DNA of 46,117 bases from Pseudonocardia xinjiangensis (GCF_012911925.1 NZ_JAAXKY010000046.1:1-46117), one strand, 5' to 3'; numbered from the stretch's first letter, positions 17,227 to 25,457 are shown. Notes: generated by a model from the letters alone, not told the origin. A program made the numbers and translations.

Positions 17227-17248
17227 GGCGTCGGACACTGCCGACGCC
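17227..17248. terminator. Hairpin terminator after the SRPBCC gene
   Basis: GGCGTCGG (17227-17234), a 6-base loop and CCGACGCC (17241-17248) form a perfect 8-bp G/C-rich stem 4 bases after the stop codon, in the space between convergent genes. It lacks a U tract, as is common in high-GC actinomycetes. Confidence 0.6.
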
Positions 17249-17281
17249 CTGAACCGTGGGGGGTGTGGGTGTCTCGCCCCC

Positions 17282-17965
17282 TCACCCCTTGCCGGGGTGC
17301 AGTCCTTGCACACCGGCGATGAGCAGGTCCAGCCCGCGCGAGAAGTAGGCGTCGTCGTCCGCGCAGGAGGCGAGCGCGTCGGCGGCGGCGACCACGTGCG
17401 GGTAGTCGTGCGGCGCCAGCGAGAGCAGGGTGGCCCGCTGGGCGCGTACCGCGGCGTCGCGGACCTCGGGGTCGGGACCGTGTCCTGCGCCGGGTTCGGC
17501 GGTCACCAGTGTCACGACGGCGGCGACGAGGTAGCCGCCGACCTCGGCGGCCTCCTCGGTGCCGAACCCGGCCTCGTCGAGCAGGCCCAGTGCGCGCTCG
17601 GCGAGGGCGAGCCCTGCATGGCTGGAGAGGATCCGGGTGCGGGTCAGGGCGGCGACCGCCGGGTGCGGCCGTAGCGCCCCCATGAGCGCGGCGAGGGTCG
17701 CGCGCAACTGCTCGGCCCACCCTCCCTCCTGGGCGTCCGGCAGTCGCACCGATCGGAAGAGATGCTCCGCGAGGGCGTCGAGCAGCTCGTCCTTGTCGCG
17801 GAAATGCCAGTAGAGGGCCATCGGCGTGACGTCGAGGTCGGCGGCGAGGCGGCGGATGGTCAGGGCGTCGAGGCCCTCCGCGTCGGCCACTGCCAGTGCC
17901 CGGCCCACGACGACCTCGCGGTCCAGCCGTGCCCGGCGCCCGCTCCCCGCCCTGCTGCGTTCCAC
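17282..17965 (-). CDS. TetR family transcriptional regulator beside Old Yellow Enzyme
   Basis: A 227-residue repressor. The N-terminal domain reads RARLDREVVVGRALAVADAEGLDALTIRRLAADLDVTPMALYWHFRDKDELLDAL, a standard TetR helix-turn-helix at about residues 12-65. The long C-terminal domain (ATLAALMGALRPHPAVAALTRTRIL and onwards) is of the TetR-C tetracycline-repressor-like kind and should bind the inducer. It is divergent from the flavin oxidoreductase gene; the inverted repeat between them is probably its operator. ATG 17965 is the only clear start. Confidence 0.92.
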   Translation of the reverse strand: MERSRAGSGRRARLDREVVVGRALAVADAEGLDALTIRRLAADLDVTPMALYWHFRDKDELLDALAEHLFRSVRLPDAQEGGWAEQLRATLAALMGALRPHPAVAALTRTRILSSHAGLALAERALGLLDEAGFGTEEAAEVGGYLVAAVVTLVTAEPGAGHGPDPEVRDAAVRAQRATLLSLAPHDYPHVVAAADALASCADDDAYFSRGLDLLIAGVQGLHPGKG

Positions 17966-17981
17966 ATCACGACTCTACGAC

Positions 17982-18011
17982 GTACAAGTGACTGTACCTT
18001 GTACTTGTACA
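17982..18011. promoter_or_regulatory. Operator between tetR and the Old Yellow Enzyme gene
   Basis: GTACAAG (17982-17988) and CTTGTAC (18004-18010) are perfect reverse complements 15 bases apart; inside the right half lies TGTAC-TT-GTACA (18000-18011). It occupies the short space between the divergent starts (17965 and 18033). The dense overlap of TGTAC half sites suggests binding of two dimers. Confidence 0.65.
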
Positions 18012-18032
18012 CCGTATAGCGAAAGGATCGCC

Positions 18033-19292
18033 ATGCCCGACCAGACCAGCACCCCGGCGCCCCCGGCTCTCTCCACCGAGCTCCGGCTGGGCAACGGGAT
18101 CGTCCTGCGCAACCGGCTCGCGAAGGCCGCGACCAGCGAGCACCTGGCGGATCGCCACGGGGCACCCACCGCCCAGCTGATCGAGGCCTACCGGCGGCTC
18201 GCCGCTTCCGGGGCCGGCCTGCTGATCAGCGGGAACGTCATGGTCGACGGATCATCGCTCGAGGCTCGGCGCAACGTCGTGATCGAGGACGAGCGCCATC
18301 TGACCGCGCTGCGCCGATGGTCCGCCGCAACCGACGGAACCGATACCCGGTTCCTGCTGCAGCTGTCCCATCCCGGACGCCAGACCATGCGCGGGCTGTC
18401 CGTCGCGGGACGGCGCCAGGACGTCGTCGCGCCGTCCGCCGTTCCGCTGGCCGTCGGAGGACGGATGTTCCGCCCGCCGCGGGCATTGGCCGAGCCGGAG
18501 ATCCTCGACGTGGTGGGGAGGTTCGCCACCGCCGCGCGCGTCGCTGCGGACGCCGGCTTCGCCGGGGTGGAGCTGCACGCTGCGCACGGCTACCTGATAA
18601 GCCAGTTCCTCTCGCCCTTGACCAACCGGCGCACAGACGGATGGGGCGGACCGCTCTCGAACCGGATGCGCTTCCTGCTCGAGATCGTCCGCGCCGTCCG
18701 TGCGCAGACCGCCGAGTCCTTCCTGGTCGCGGTCAAGCTGAACTCCGCGGACTTCCAGCGGGGCGGGTTCGACGCCGACGACGCGCGGAACGTCGCCGTC
18801 GCGCTCGAACAGGAGGGCGTACACATCATCGAGCTCTCCGGCGGCACCTACGAGAACGTCTCCGTGGTGGAAGCCCGCCGAGCGTCGACGACCTCCCGCG
18901 AGGCCTACTTCCTGGAGTACGCGGAGGAGCTCTCGCGCACGCTCACCGTGCCGCTCATGCTGAGCGGCGGCTTCCGCACCCGCAGCGGCATGACCGCCGC
19001 GCTGGAGAGCGGCGCCGTCGACATCATCGGGCTGGCACGGCCCATCGCACACGAGCCCGACTTCCCCCGGCGCATTCTCGACGGGAGCACCGGAACGAGC
19101 CTGGCCCGGCCCCAGCGTGTCGGGGTGAAGATGGTCGACGACCTGTTGAACAGCGCGTGGCACCAGCAGCAGATCGCCCGCCTCGGCCGTGGCAAGCCCG
19201 TACGCCCGAACCGCAAGCCCGCTGTCGCCCTGGCCATCGCGATGCTGACCGAGCTTCGCGACGGCATGTCGGCGAGGTTCCCCCTGTCCTGA
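18033..19292 (+). CDS. NADH:flavin oxidoreductase, Old Yellow Enzyme family
   Basis: FMN-dependent ene-reductase/dehydrogenase of 419 residues. ATG 18033 follows GAAAGG at 18021-18026. The TIM barrel starts STELRLGNGIVLRNRLAKAATSEHLAD. The substrate and FMN pocket shows LLQLSHPGRQ, then AGFAGVELHAAHGYLISQFLSPLTNRRTDGWGG, which is the diagnostic H-A-A-H motif, and the FMN-phosphate loop GAVDIIGLARPIAHEPDFP. There is no Fe-S or second flavin domain, so it is the short form rather than the 2,4-dienoyl-CoA reductase form. Probably induced by an electrophile sensed by the neighbouring TetR. Confidence 0.93.
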   Translation: MPDQTSTPAPPALSTELRLGNGIVLRNRLAKAATSEHLADRHGAPTAQLIEAYRRLAASGAGLLISGNVMVDGSSLEARRNVVIEDERHLTALRRWSAATDGTDTRFLLQLSHPGRQTMRGLSVAGRRQDVVAPSAVPLAVGGRMFRPPRALAEPEILDVVGRFATAARVAADAGFAGVELHAAHGYLISQFLSPLTNRRTDGWGGPLSNRMRFLLEIVRAVRAQTAESFLVAVKLNSADFQRGGFDADDARNVAVALEQEGVHIIELSGGTYENVSVVEARRASTTSREAYFLEYAEELSRTLTVPLMLSGGFRTRSGMTAALESGAVDIIGLARPIAHEPDFPRRILDGSTGTSLARPQRVGVKMVDDLLNSAWHQQQIARLGRGKPVRPNRKPAVALAIAMLTELRDGMSARFPLS

Positions 19293-19357
19293 TCCGTTCC
19301 CGGTCACCGGCTCGTCCTGGATGTGGCACATCCCGACACCTCAGGACTGCGGCGCAC

Positions 19358-20140
19358 TCAGCCGGGGGAGACCACGATGCGCCACGGAGGGTCGGGCAGG
19401 CTGATGATGCGGACCTCGCCCGCGTCGTCGCCCGCATCCGCGTCGAGGATCATGAGCGATCCGGCGAGCGACCGTGCCGAGGTGGAGAGCACCACGCGGT
19501 CCTCGGGGTTGACCACGACCACGTCGACGGCCAGGTTGCCCAGCTCCCGGAGCACGAGCGTCTCGAACCGCGCCACCGGGACGTCCGCGCCCGCCACGCC
19601 GAGGAACTCGCCGTCGGCGACGACCGGGACGGTGAGAGTCAGCAGATACCGGTGCGTGCCGTGCACGTCGACGTAGGGACCGACGACGTGCCGGCGGCCC
19701 GTGCGACGCGGGACGACGAACCACTCGGCGGCGGCGTAGTCGTAGAAGCCGACGCTGTGCGGGTTGAGGTCGACCTCCAGCCGCACCGGGTGGTGCCGGT
19801 CCGGCTCGGACTGCCACCACTCCAGGTGCAGCGGCCGGTCGGCGAGCAGCCCCGGCGCGGTGATCACGCCCATGCCCACCGCGACCTCGCGTTCCCCCGT
19901 GAGCAGGTCCAGCAGCCGCCCGCGCATCGCCGTGATGTCCCGGTCGCACATCGGTTCGCCGCGCTCGCGCGCGGCCCGGTGGGCCGCCAGCAGGGTGTCG
20001 CGTACGGCCGTGACCGAGTGGAAGACCTGCTCGACGACGCCTTCGATCACCGTCGCCGCCTGCGCGGCGGGCCGCCCGTCGACAGGACCGTCGACGGGGC
20101 CGTCCACCGGCCTCGTCGCGTCCGGACGCCGCGTGCTCAC
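19358..20140 (-). CDS. Cytosolic Cache-domain sensor protein
   Basis: A 260-residue protein from GTG 20140, which overlaps the stop of the GntR gene as GTGA. After a short low-complexity start with three VDGP-like repeats comes a helical stretch (AATVIEGVVEQVFHSVTAVRDTLLAAH) and then a Cache (PAS-like) ligand domain: VGPYVDVHGTHRYLLTLTVPVVADGEFLGVAGADVPVARFE is the classic Cache end pattern. Cache domains usually sit outside the membrane in receptors, but no signal or membrane segment is visible here, so it appears to be a free cytosolic sensor. Coupling to the FadR-type regulator suggests it binds the pathway's substrate or modulates the regulator. Identity by pattern; role inferred. Confidence 0.72.
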   Translation of the reverse strand: MSTRRPDATRPVDGPVDGPVDGRPAAQAATVIEGVVEQVFHSVTAVRDTLLAAHRAARERGEPMCDRDITAMRGRLLDLLTGEREVAVGMGVITAPGLLADRPLHLEWWQSEPDRHHPVRLEVDLNPHSVGFYDYAAAEWFVVPRRTGRRHVVGPYVDVHGTHRYLLTLTVPVVADGEFLGVAGADVPVARFETLVLRELGNLAVDVVVVNPEDRVVLSTSARSLAGSLMILDADAGDDAGEVRIISLPDPPWRIVVSPG

Positions 20141-20946
20141 GAGCCGGCCCCCGCCGCGGCGTGCGGCAGCACCGCCGTGTCGGCGCCGGGGCGCTGCTGT
20201 CCCCGGCGGGTCAGGTCGAGATGCACGTCGATCAGCCGCGCGGTGACCTCCCCGATGTGCGTCTCGGTGAGCTGCCGCGCGAGCGCGCCGTCCCGGCTCT
20301 CGATCGCGTCGACGACCTGGCGGTGGCTCGCGATCGTCGTGGCCAGTTCGGCGGCCGTGCGCGGGGTGCCCCACAGCAGCTGGCCCAGCTCGGCCTGCAG
20401 CTCGATCTCCTGCAGCGTGAGCCGGACGGACTGGGCGGCGGCGGCCACGTCGATGTAGTAGCGGCTCTCGATCCGGCGCTGCCGGGTGCCCTCGTCCACG
20501 GCCGCCAGCCGGTCGAGGATCTCGCGCAGCCGGGCGATCTCACTCGCGGTGGCCCGGTCGGCGGCGAGCCGTGCCGCGGTACCGCCGACCGCCGCGCGGA
20601 TGTCGCCGAGCTCCCGCAGCTCGGTGCTGCCGATCTCCCGGAGCCGGCCGAGCGACAGTTCGGTGAGGGCGTCCTCCGAGGCGCGCACGAAGCTGCCCCC
20701 GCCCCGGCCGCGGCGCGTGTCGACGAGGCCGCGCCCCCGCAGATCCGCCAGCGCGTCACGCAGCGTCACCGTGGAGACGTTCAGCAGCGCGGCCAGGTGG
20801 GATTCGGACGGCAGCTGCTCGCCGTCGACGATGATGCCGAGCGCGATCGCGCTCCCGAGCCGCCGCGCCACCGCCTCGCTGCGGCCGGATCCGTCGTCGA
20901 GCGGCGCGAAGACCGCCCGCCGCGCATCACCGGACAGCAGCCGCAT
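20137..20946 (-). CDS. GntR family regulator, FadR subfamily (FCD domain)
   Basis: A 269-residue regulator with an N-terminal winged helix (LGSAIALGIIVDGEQLPSESHLAALLNVSTVTLRDALADLRGRGLVDTRRGRGGGSFV, about residues 25-85) and a C-terminal all-helical FCD domain (LRELGDIRAAVGGTAARLAADRAT to the end), which binds metal and small carboxylates in relatives. It is divergent from the Fe-S/FAD/LLM operon at 21094 and overlaps the Cache gene by 4 bases. The palindrome at 21038-21049 over the operon's promoter is its likely site. Confidence 0.9.
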   Translation of the reverse strand: MRLLSGDARRAVFAPLDDGSGRSEAVARRLGSAIALGIIVDGEQLPSESHLAALLNVSTVTLRDALADLRGRGLVDTRRGRGGGSFVRASEDALTELSLGRLREIGSTELRELGDIRAAVGGTAARLAADRATASEIARLREILDRLAAVDEGTRQRRIESRYYIDVAAAAQSVRLTLQEIELQAELGQLLWGTPRTAAELATTIASHRQVVDAIESRDGALARQLTETHIGEVTARLIDVHLDLTRRGQQRPGADTAVLPHAAAGAGS

Positions 20947-21025
20947 CAGCGCACCTCCCGGACCTTTCCCCGCGCTCCACCGAGTCTGGCATGCCCGCGC
21001 CGGGCAGCAGGGGGCCCGCCGCCCC

Positions 21026-21054
21026 TTGACCTTAGAAATGTGATCTCATAGGTT
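21026..21054 (+). promoter_or_regulatory. Promoter with overlapping operator of the Fe-S/FAD/LLM operon
   Basis: TTGACC (21026-21031), a 17-base spacer and TAGGTT (21049-21054) form a reasonable promoter. In the spacer, ATGTGATCTCAT (21038-21049) is a near-perfect palindrome, ATG-n-GATC-n-CAT. A regulator bound there would block the promoter. The divergent GntR is the obvious candidate; the site differs from the FadR consensus TGGTNNNACCA. Confidence 0.55.
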
Positions 21055-21093
21055 TCGCCATCGCAGTGTCCTACCTCACATCGTGGAGACCTC

Positions 21094-22506
21094 GTGACTC
21101 GTGCCGATCCCGATGCCGGCTCCGGCGGCGACGCGCTCACCCGCCCGTTCACCCCCGGGATGGCGTCCAACGACCCGGGCCTCGCCGAGCTCACCGAGAC
21201 GGTCGCCGGGCGGGTCGACATCGAGATCGTGGACCGGGAGACGCGCGAGTTCGTCGAGGAGTGGCGCAACGCCTCGTACAACTGCTACTCGTCGGGGCAC
21301 AAGTTCTGCCGCGAGGTCTGCCCGGTGATGCAGGTGACCCGCAACGAGTCCTGGACGCCCACCGCCTTCCACGCGAACGTCGTCGCGATGGAGCGCGGTG
21401 AGCTCGACGTGGCCGACGTCGCCGCGGACTACGTCAACTGCACCCAGTGCGGGGCGTGCGAGCTGCGCTGCCCCAACACGCTGTTCACCGGCGACTTCTA
21501 CCGGTTCCGCACGCGCACCGTGGACGTCGTCAAGGCGGTGCGCGCGCTGGCGGTGGACAAGGGGGTCCACCAGCCTCAGTGGCAGAGCTGGAACGCGCGG
21601 ACCGACGAGAGAACCCACGAGCCCGTGCTCGGGGAGGTCGCGGTCAGCCAGGACACCGTCCGCGACTGGGCCGAGGGCCTCGACATCCCGGTCGGCGGCG
21701 AGACCGTGCTGTTCGTCGACTGCGAGGCCGCGTTCTACCGCACGTCCGTACCCCGGGCGGTCGCGCAGATCCTGCAACGGGCCGGGTTCGAGTTCGGCCT
21801 GATGGGCGAGCAGTGGTGCTGTGGCGGCCCGGCCGCGGAGATGGGCTACGTCGAGCAGGCCAAGCGGTTCGCCCGGCACAACCTCGACAACTGGCGCTCC
21901 ACCGGCACCCGGCGGGTGCTCGTGCTCGACCCGCACGACTACATCTCGTTCACCGAGGACTACCCGAAGTACTTCGGCGACGAGTTCGACATCGAGATCG
22001 TGCTGGTGGTGGAACTGCTCGCCGAACTGCTGCGCGACGGGCGGATCACGCCGTCGGTCCCGGTGGAACGCACGGTCACCTACCACGATCCGTGCCGGCT
22101 CAACAAGAGGAAGGGGATCTGGGAGGAGCCGCGCGAGATCCTGCGCGCGATCCCGGGACTCTCCTTCACCGACGTCGATCGCGTGACCCAATGGTCGTAC
22201 TGCTCCGGCGGGGGTGGGGGCCTGCCGGTGGAGAAGCCCGACCTGACGGCCGCGATCAGCGCACGGCGTGTCGACGCCGCGGCAACGCTCGGCGTCGACA
22301 CGCTGGTGAGCGCCTGTCCCTGGTCGGAGCGCCCGCTCTCGGCTGCCGGGGACGCCCGCGACATCGATGTCGTGGACATCCACGAGCTGCTCGCCGAGTC
22401 GCTCGGCATCACCGTCGGCGGCAGCCGCGGCGAGGTCGGCGACCGGCGCTCGGCCGGCGGGTGCGGCGGCGGGAGCTGCGGTGGCGGCGGGGGGTGCGGA
22501 TCGTGA
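21094..22506 (+). CDS. Fe-S/CCG-domain electron-transfer protein (GlcF/HdrD-like) with Cys-Gly tail
   Basis: A 470-residue protein from GTG 21094 (GGAG 8 bases before). Two N-terminal Fe-S sites: the first is atypical (NCYSSGHKFCREVCP, lacking two of the usual four Cys and with a His between), the second canonical, CTQCGACELRCP. Two CCG-type domains follow (QWCCGGPAAEMGY; DPCRLNKRKG, SYCSGGGGGLP, SACPW), as in glycolate oxidase GlcF, lactate-utilisation and heterodisulfide reductase subunits. The C-terminus is an unusual GGCGGGSCGGGGGCGS. It should take electrons from the FAD subunit whose gene overlaps by 4 bases (GTGA). Physiological acceptor unknown. Confidence 0.85.
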   Translation: MTRADPDAGSGGDALTRPFTPGMASNDPGLAELTETVAGRVDIEIVDRETREFVEEWRNASYNCYSSGHKFCREVCPVMQVTRNESWTPTAFHANVVAMERGELDVADVAADYVNCTQCGACELRCPNTLFTGDFYRFRTRTVDVVKAVRALAVDKGVHQPQWQSWNARTDERTHEPVLGEVAVSQDTVRDWAEGLDIPVGGETVLFVDCEAAFYRTSVPRAVAQILQRAGFEFGLMGEQWCCGGPAAEMGYVEQAKRFARHNLDNWRSTGTRRVLVLDPHDYISFTEDYPKYFGDEFDIEIVLVVELLAELLRDGRITPSVPVERTVTYHDPCRLNKRKGIWEEPREILRAIPGLSFTDVDRVTQWSYCSGGGGGLPVEKPDLTAAISARRVDAAATLGVDTLVSACPWSERPLSAAGDARDIDVVDIHELLAESLGITVGGSRGEVGDRRSAGGCGGGSCGGGGGCGS

Positions 22507-24059
22507 CCATCACCCCGGAGCGCCTGTCCACCGAACAGGTCGACCGCGTCGTCGAGCGGCTGCGCACCGTGCTGCGCGACGAGCAGATCCTCACGTCCAA
22601 GACCGACCGCTACAACCGCGCCCGCGTGCCGGCTCCCTTCCCCGTGCACCGGTGGGCGGAGCGGGTGCCCGACCTGGCCGTCCTGCCGACGTCCACCGAC
22701 GAGGTGGCGGCGGTCGTCCGGATCGCCAACGAGCTCAGGGTCCCGATCGTGCCGCGTGACGGCGGCACCGGCCTGACCGACGGGGCCGTCCCGCTGCGCG
22801 GCGGCATCGTCGTCGACGTCAAGCGGATGAACGAGATCCACGAGCTGGACCTGGAGAACCGCACGGTCACCGTCGGCACGGGCATCAACATGCTCAAGCT
22901 CAACGAGCAGCTGGCCCGCCACGGCCTCATCTACCCCGACGACCCGGCGTCGTACCCCTGCTCGCTGGTCGGCGGCCGGATCGGCACGTCGGGCTGGTCG
23001 CTCATCGGCGCCCGCTACGGGCACACCCGCGACCTGGTGCTCTCCTTCGACCACGTCCTGCCCACCGGGGAGGTCATCCACGTCGGCGACGGCATCGGCG
23101 GCAAGATCTCCAAGTCCTCCAGCGGCTACCAGCTCAAGCACCTGTTCATGGGGCATCAGGGCACGCTGGGCATCGCCACGAAGGCCACCCTCAAGCTCTA
23201 CCCGCAGCCCGAGGCGGAGCTCTCGCCGTTCTGGGCGTTCGACAACTACGACGACGCCTACCGGTGCGTGGGGGCGCTGGCCCGGGCGGGGGTCGCCACG
23301 TTCGCCGGCGCGGTGCTCTTCGACGAGTGGAAGGTCGCCTACCTGCGCCGCGACGACGAGGCGTACATCCCGCAGCCCGCCGACGTCCGGGCGCTGGTGT
23401 GCGCGGTGATGTACGGCTACGAGGACGAGGTGCGGCCCGCGGGACGGCGGCTCTTCCGGATCGCGAAGGAGCACGGGGCGCGCTACCTCGGCGACGAGAT
23501 CTCCGAGGGGGACTGGGCCGCGCGCCACGACCGGTACGCCACCCCGCTGCACGGGCGGACCAAGGCCGGCCAGGTGGTGCCGATGAGCTGGCACTGCGAG
23601 GACGCCGCCGTCAGCTACACGCGGGTGCCCGCCGTCACGAAGGCCTGGCACGAGATCGTGGCCGGCCTCCGGCGCAGGACCGACGTGTTCGACGACTGGG
23701 GGATGTTCGCCTACACCTCGGCCGACACGGGGGTGGACTACCTGACGGAGATCGACATCGGGATCTGGGAGCAGCAGCTCGGCGACGAGGCGTGGGAGCT
23801 GTGGGTGCAGGCGAAGCGGGACATCGCCGCGGCCGCGCTGCGCCACGGCGGGTCGATCAGCGCCTGCCACGGCTCGTGCCGGGAGGGGGAGGTCGACCTG
23901 GTGCCGCAGGAGCTGGGCCGCGGCTTCGAGGTGATGCTCGACGTCAAGCGCACCCTCGACCCCAACAACATCATGAACCCGGGCAAGTACCTGCTGGACC
24001 TCGCGTACGAGCCCGGTGCCGCCACTGCGCTCGCCGCACTGAGAGGAGGGTCAGGATGA
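22503..24059 (+). CDS. FAD-linked oxidase, GlcD / D-2-hydroxyacid dehydrogenase family
   Basis: Catalytic flavoprotein, 518 residues from GTG 22503. VAO-type FAD domain: ELRVPIVPRDGGTGLTDGAVPLRGGIVVDVKRM (P-x-G-G-T-G loop), IYPDDPASYPCSLVGGRIGTSGWSLIGARYGHTRDLVL and KISKSSSGYQLKHLFMGHQGTLGI. The C-terminal FAD-oxidase-C domain ends RGFEVMLDVKRTLDPNNIMNPGKYLLD, the typical signature. Family members oxidise D-lactate, glycolate, D-2-hydroxyglutarate or alkyl-glycerol substrates. It is coupled by GTGA to the Fe-S protein and by ATGA to the 95-residue protein. Substrate unknown. Confidence 0.92.
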   Translation: MTITPERLSTEQVDRVVERLRTVLRDEQILTSKTDRYNRARVPAPFPVHRWAERVPDLAVLPTSTDEVAAVVRIANELRVPIVPRDGGTGLTDGAVPLRGGIVVDVKRMNEIHELDLENRTVTVGTGINMLKLNEQLARHGLIYPDDPASYPCSLVGGRIGTSGWSLIGARYGHTRDLVLSFDHVLPTGEVIHVGDGIGGKISKSSSGYQLKHLFMGHQGTLGIATKATLKLYPQPEAELSPFWAFDNYDDAYRCVGALARAGVATFAGAVLFDEWKVAYLRRDDEAYIPQPADVRALVCAVMYGYEDEVRPAGRRLFRIAKEHGARYLGDEISEGDWAARHDRYATPLHGRTKAGQVVPMSWHCEDAAVSYTRVPAVTKAWHEIVAGLRRRTDVFDDWGMFAYTSADTGVDYLTEIDIGIWEQQLGDEAWELWVQAKRDIAAAALRHGGSISACHGSCREGEVDLVPQELGRGFEVMLDVKRTLDPNNIMNPGKYLLDLAYEPGAATALAALRGGSG

Positions 24060-24343
24060 ATCGGACGAACGGTTACCGCTACGGTGAGCAACACACCCCA
24101 CCCGCCCCGCAACGAGTGAGTGATGTCGCGCTTACCACTTTCGAGCACGTGTACGAGGTCGACCCTCGGCTCATGGAGCGGTGGGTGCTGCAGCAGACGT
24201 TCCCCAACTGGGACTCGCTGCGGATCATGAATGCCCGCCACGACCACCTCGACTGGATGCACCGACACTTCGCAGAGAAGGTCCTCACCGGATCGGAACT
24301 TCTCGCCGAGGTCGACGCCGCCGACAGCTCCCCTGATTCCTGA
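24056..24343 (+). CDS. Small uncharacterised protein of the FAD/LLM operon
   Basis: A 95-residue soluble protein from ATG 24056, overlapping the FAD gene as ATGA and with GAGGAGGG before the start. Core: VSDVALTTFEHVYEVDPRLMERWVLQQTF, then FPNWDSLRIMNARHDHLDWMHRHFAEKVL, which is rich in His, Trp and Asp. I recognise no family. Tight coupling on both sides (22 bases to the LLM gene) implies a subunit or accessory factor of the same system. Confidence 0.75.
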   Translation: MNRTNGYRYGEQHTPPAPQRVSDVALTTFEHVYEVDPRLMERWVLQQTFPNWDSLRIMNARHDHLDWMHRHFAEKVLTGSELLAEVDAADSSPDS

Positions 24344-24365
24344 CCAACCCCACCAGGAGTTCATC

Positions 24366-25412
24366 GTGAAGTTCAGCTACGTGATGCTGCCCGACTATCC
24401 CCTCACCGAGTCGCTGGCATCGATCCAGCTGGCCGACGAGCTCGGCTTCCACGCCGTCTACGCCGCGGACGAGACGTGGCACAAGGACCTGTGGCTGCTG
24501 TTCGCCGCGGCCGCCGACAAGACCACGAACATCCGCATGGGCCCGAGCGTCTCGGCCGTCGTGCTGCGTGAGCCCACCCTCATCGCGCAGGCCGCCGCCA
24601 CCCTCGACGAGCTCACCGGTGGTCGCGCGGAGGTCGTGCTGTCCTCGGGCAACTTCGGCCTGCTCGCCCAGTACGGCATGGACTGGACCACCCAGAAGCC
24701 GCTGTCGCGGGTGAAGGAGGGTGTCCAGGTCATCCGGACCCTGCTGGACGACGGCGCGATCACGTTCGACGGTGAGTTCTTCACGTACAAGGGCCTGTTC
24801 AGCTTCGCCCGCCCGGTCCAGGACCACCTGCCGGTCAAGATGGGCGCGATGCGCGGCCCGAAGTCGTTCCAGGTCGCTGCCGAGTTCTCCGACGGCTGCC
24901 ACCACGCCCTGAGCTACACCAAGGGTGCGTACGACTACATGTACGAGAACATGAAGATCGGTGCCGACCGGGCGGGCAAGAACGTCGACGACCTCGACAT
25001 CGGCGCCTGGGTCGTGTTCTCCACCGGCGAGGACTCGGCGGTCGCCAAGGACGCCGCCCGGTCCATGGTCGGCCTGTACGCCTCGGCCATGCCGAACGAG
25101 CAGCTCGAGCGCAACGGCGTGTCCCCCGAGTCGATGAAGCCGATCATCGACGCGCTGGGCGCGGGTGACCTCGCCGGGTCGATCGACGCCACCACCCCGG
25201 AGATCGGCGAGACCCTCTCGATCGCCGGCACGCCCGAGGAGTGCGTGGCGAAGCTCAAGGAGATCGAGGCCGCCGGCGTCAACCACATGATCCTCGCGAT
25301 CACCGACGCCACCCTGGTCAAGACCTTCATGGGCCGCGACATCGAGGGTGTCGCCGACGTGGACACCCAGCTGCGGCTGATCCACGACCGGATCATGCCC
25401 GAGTTCTCCTGA
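24366..25412 (+). CDS. LLM class flavin/F420-dependent oxidoreductase
   Basis: Luciferase-like TIM-barrel oxidoreductase, 348 residues from GTG 24366, preceded by AGGAG 7 bases earlier. Starts VKFSYVMLPDYPLTESLASIQLADELGFHAVYAADE, the usual first strand, and has NIRMGPSVSAVVLREPTLIAQAAATLDELTGGRAEVVLSSGNFG, the cofactor-phosphate region of the 5,10-methylene-tetrahydromethanopterin reductase (F420) group; the tail is TPEECVAKLKEIEAAGVNHMIL. Such proteins use F420 or FMN. As last gene of the operon it presumably oxidises or reduces the same compound or accepts its electrons. A strong hairpin follows. Confidence 0.88.
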   Translation: MKFSYVMLPDYPLTESLASIQLADELGFHAVYAADETWHKDLWLLFAAAADKTTNIRMGPSVSAVVLREPTLIAQAAATLDELTGGRAEVVLSSGNFGLLAQYGMDWTTQKPLSRVKEGVQVIRTLLDDGAITFDGEFFTYKGLFSFARPVQDHLPVKMGAMRGPKSFQVAAEFSDGCHHALSYTKGAYDYMYENMKIGADRAGKNVDDLDIGAWVVFSTGEDSAVAKDAARSMVGLYASAMPNEQLERNGVSPESMKPIIDALGAGDLAGSIDATTPEIGETLSIAGTPEECVAKLKEIEAAGVNHMILAITDATLVKTFMGRDIEGVADVDTQLRLIHDRIMPEFS

Positions 25413-25422
25413 CCCACGGCTC

Positions 25423-25457
25423 GATGGGCGGCATCCCTTCCCGGGATGCCGCCCATC
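25423..25457. terminator. Strong hairpin terminator after the LLM gene
   Basis: Left arm 25423-25437 (GATGGGCGGCATCCC) and right arm 25443-25457 are perfect reverse complements over 15 bp with a 5-base loop. It starts 11 bases after the stop codon. No U tract follows. It marks the end of the 21094-25412 operon. Confidence 0.8.
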
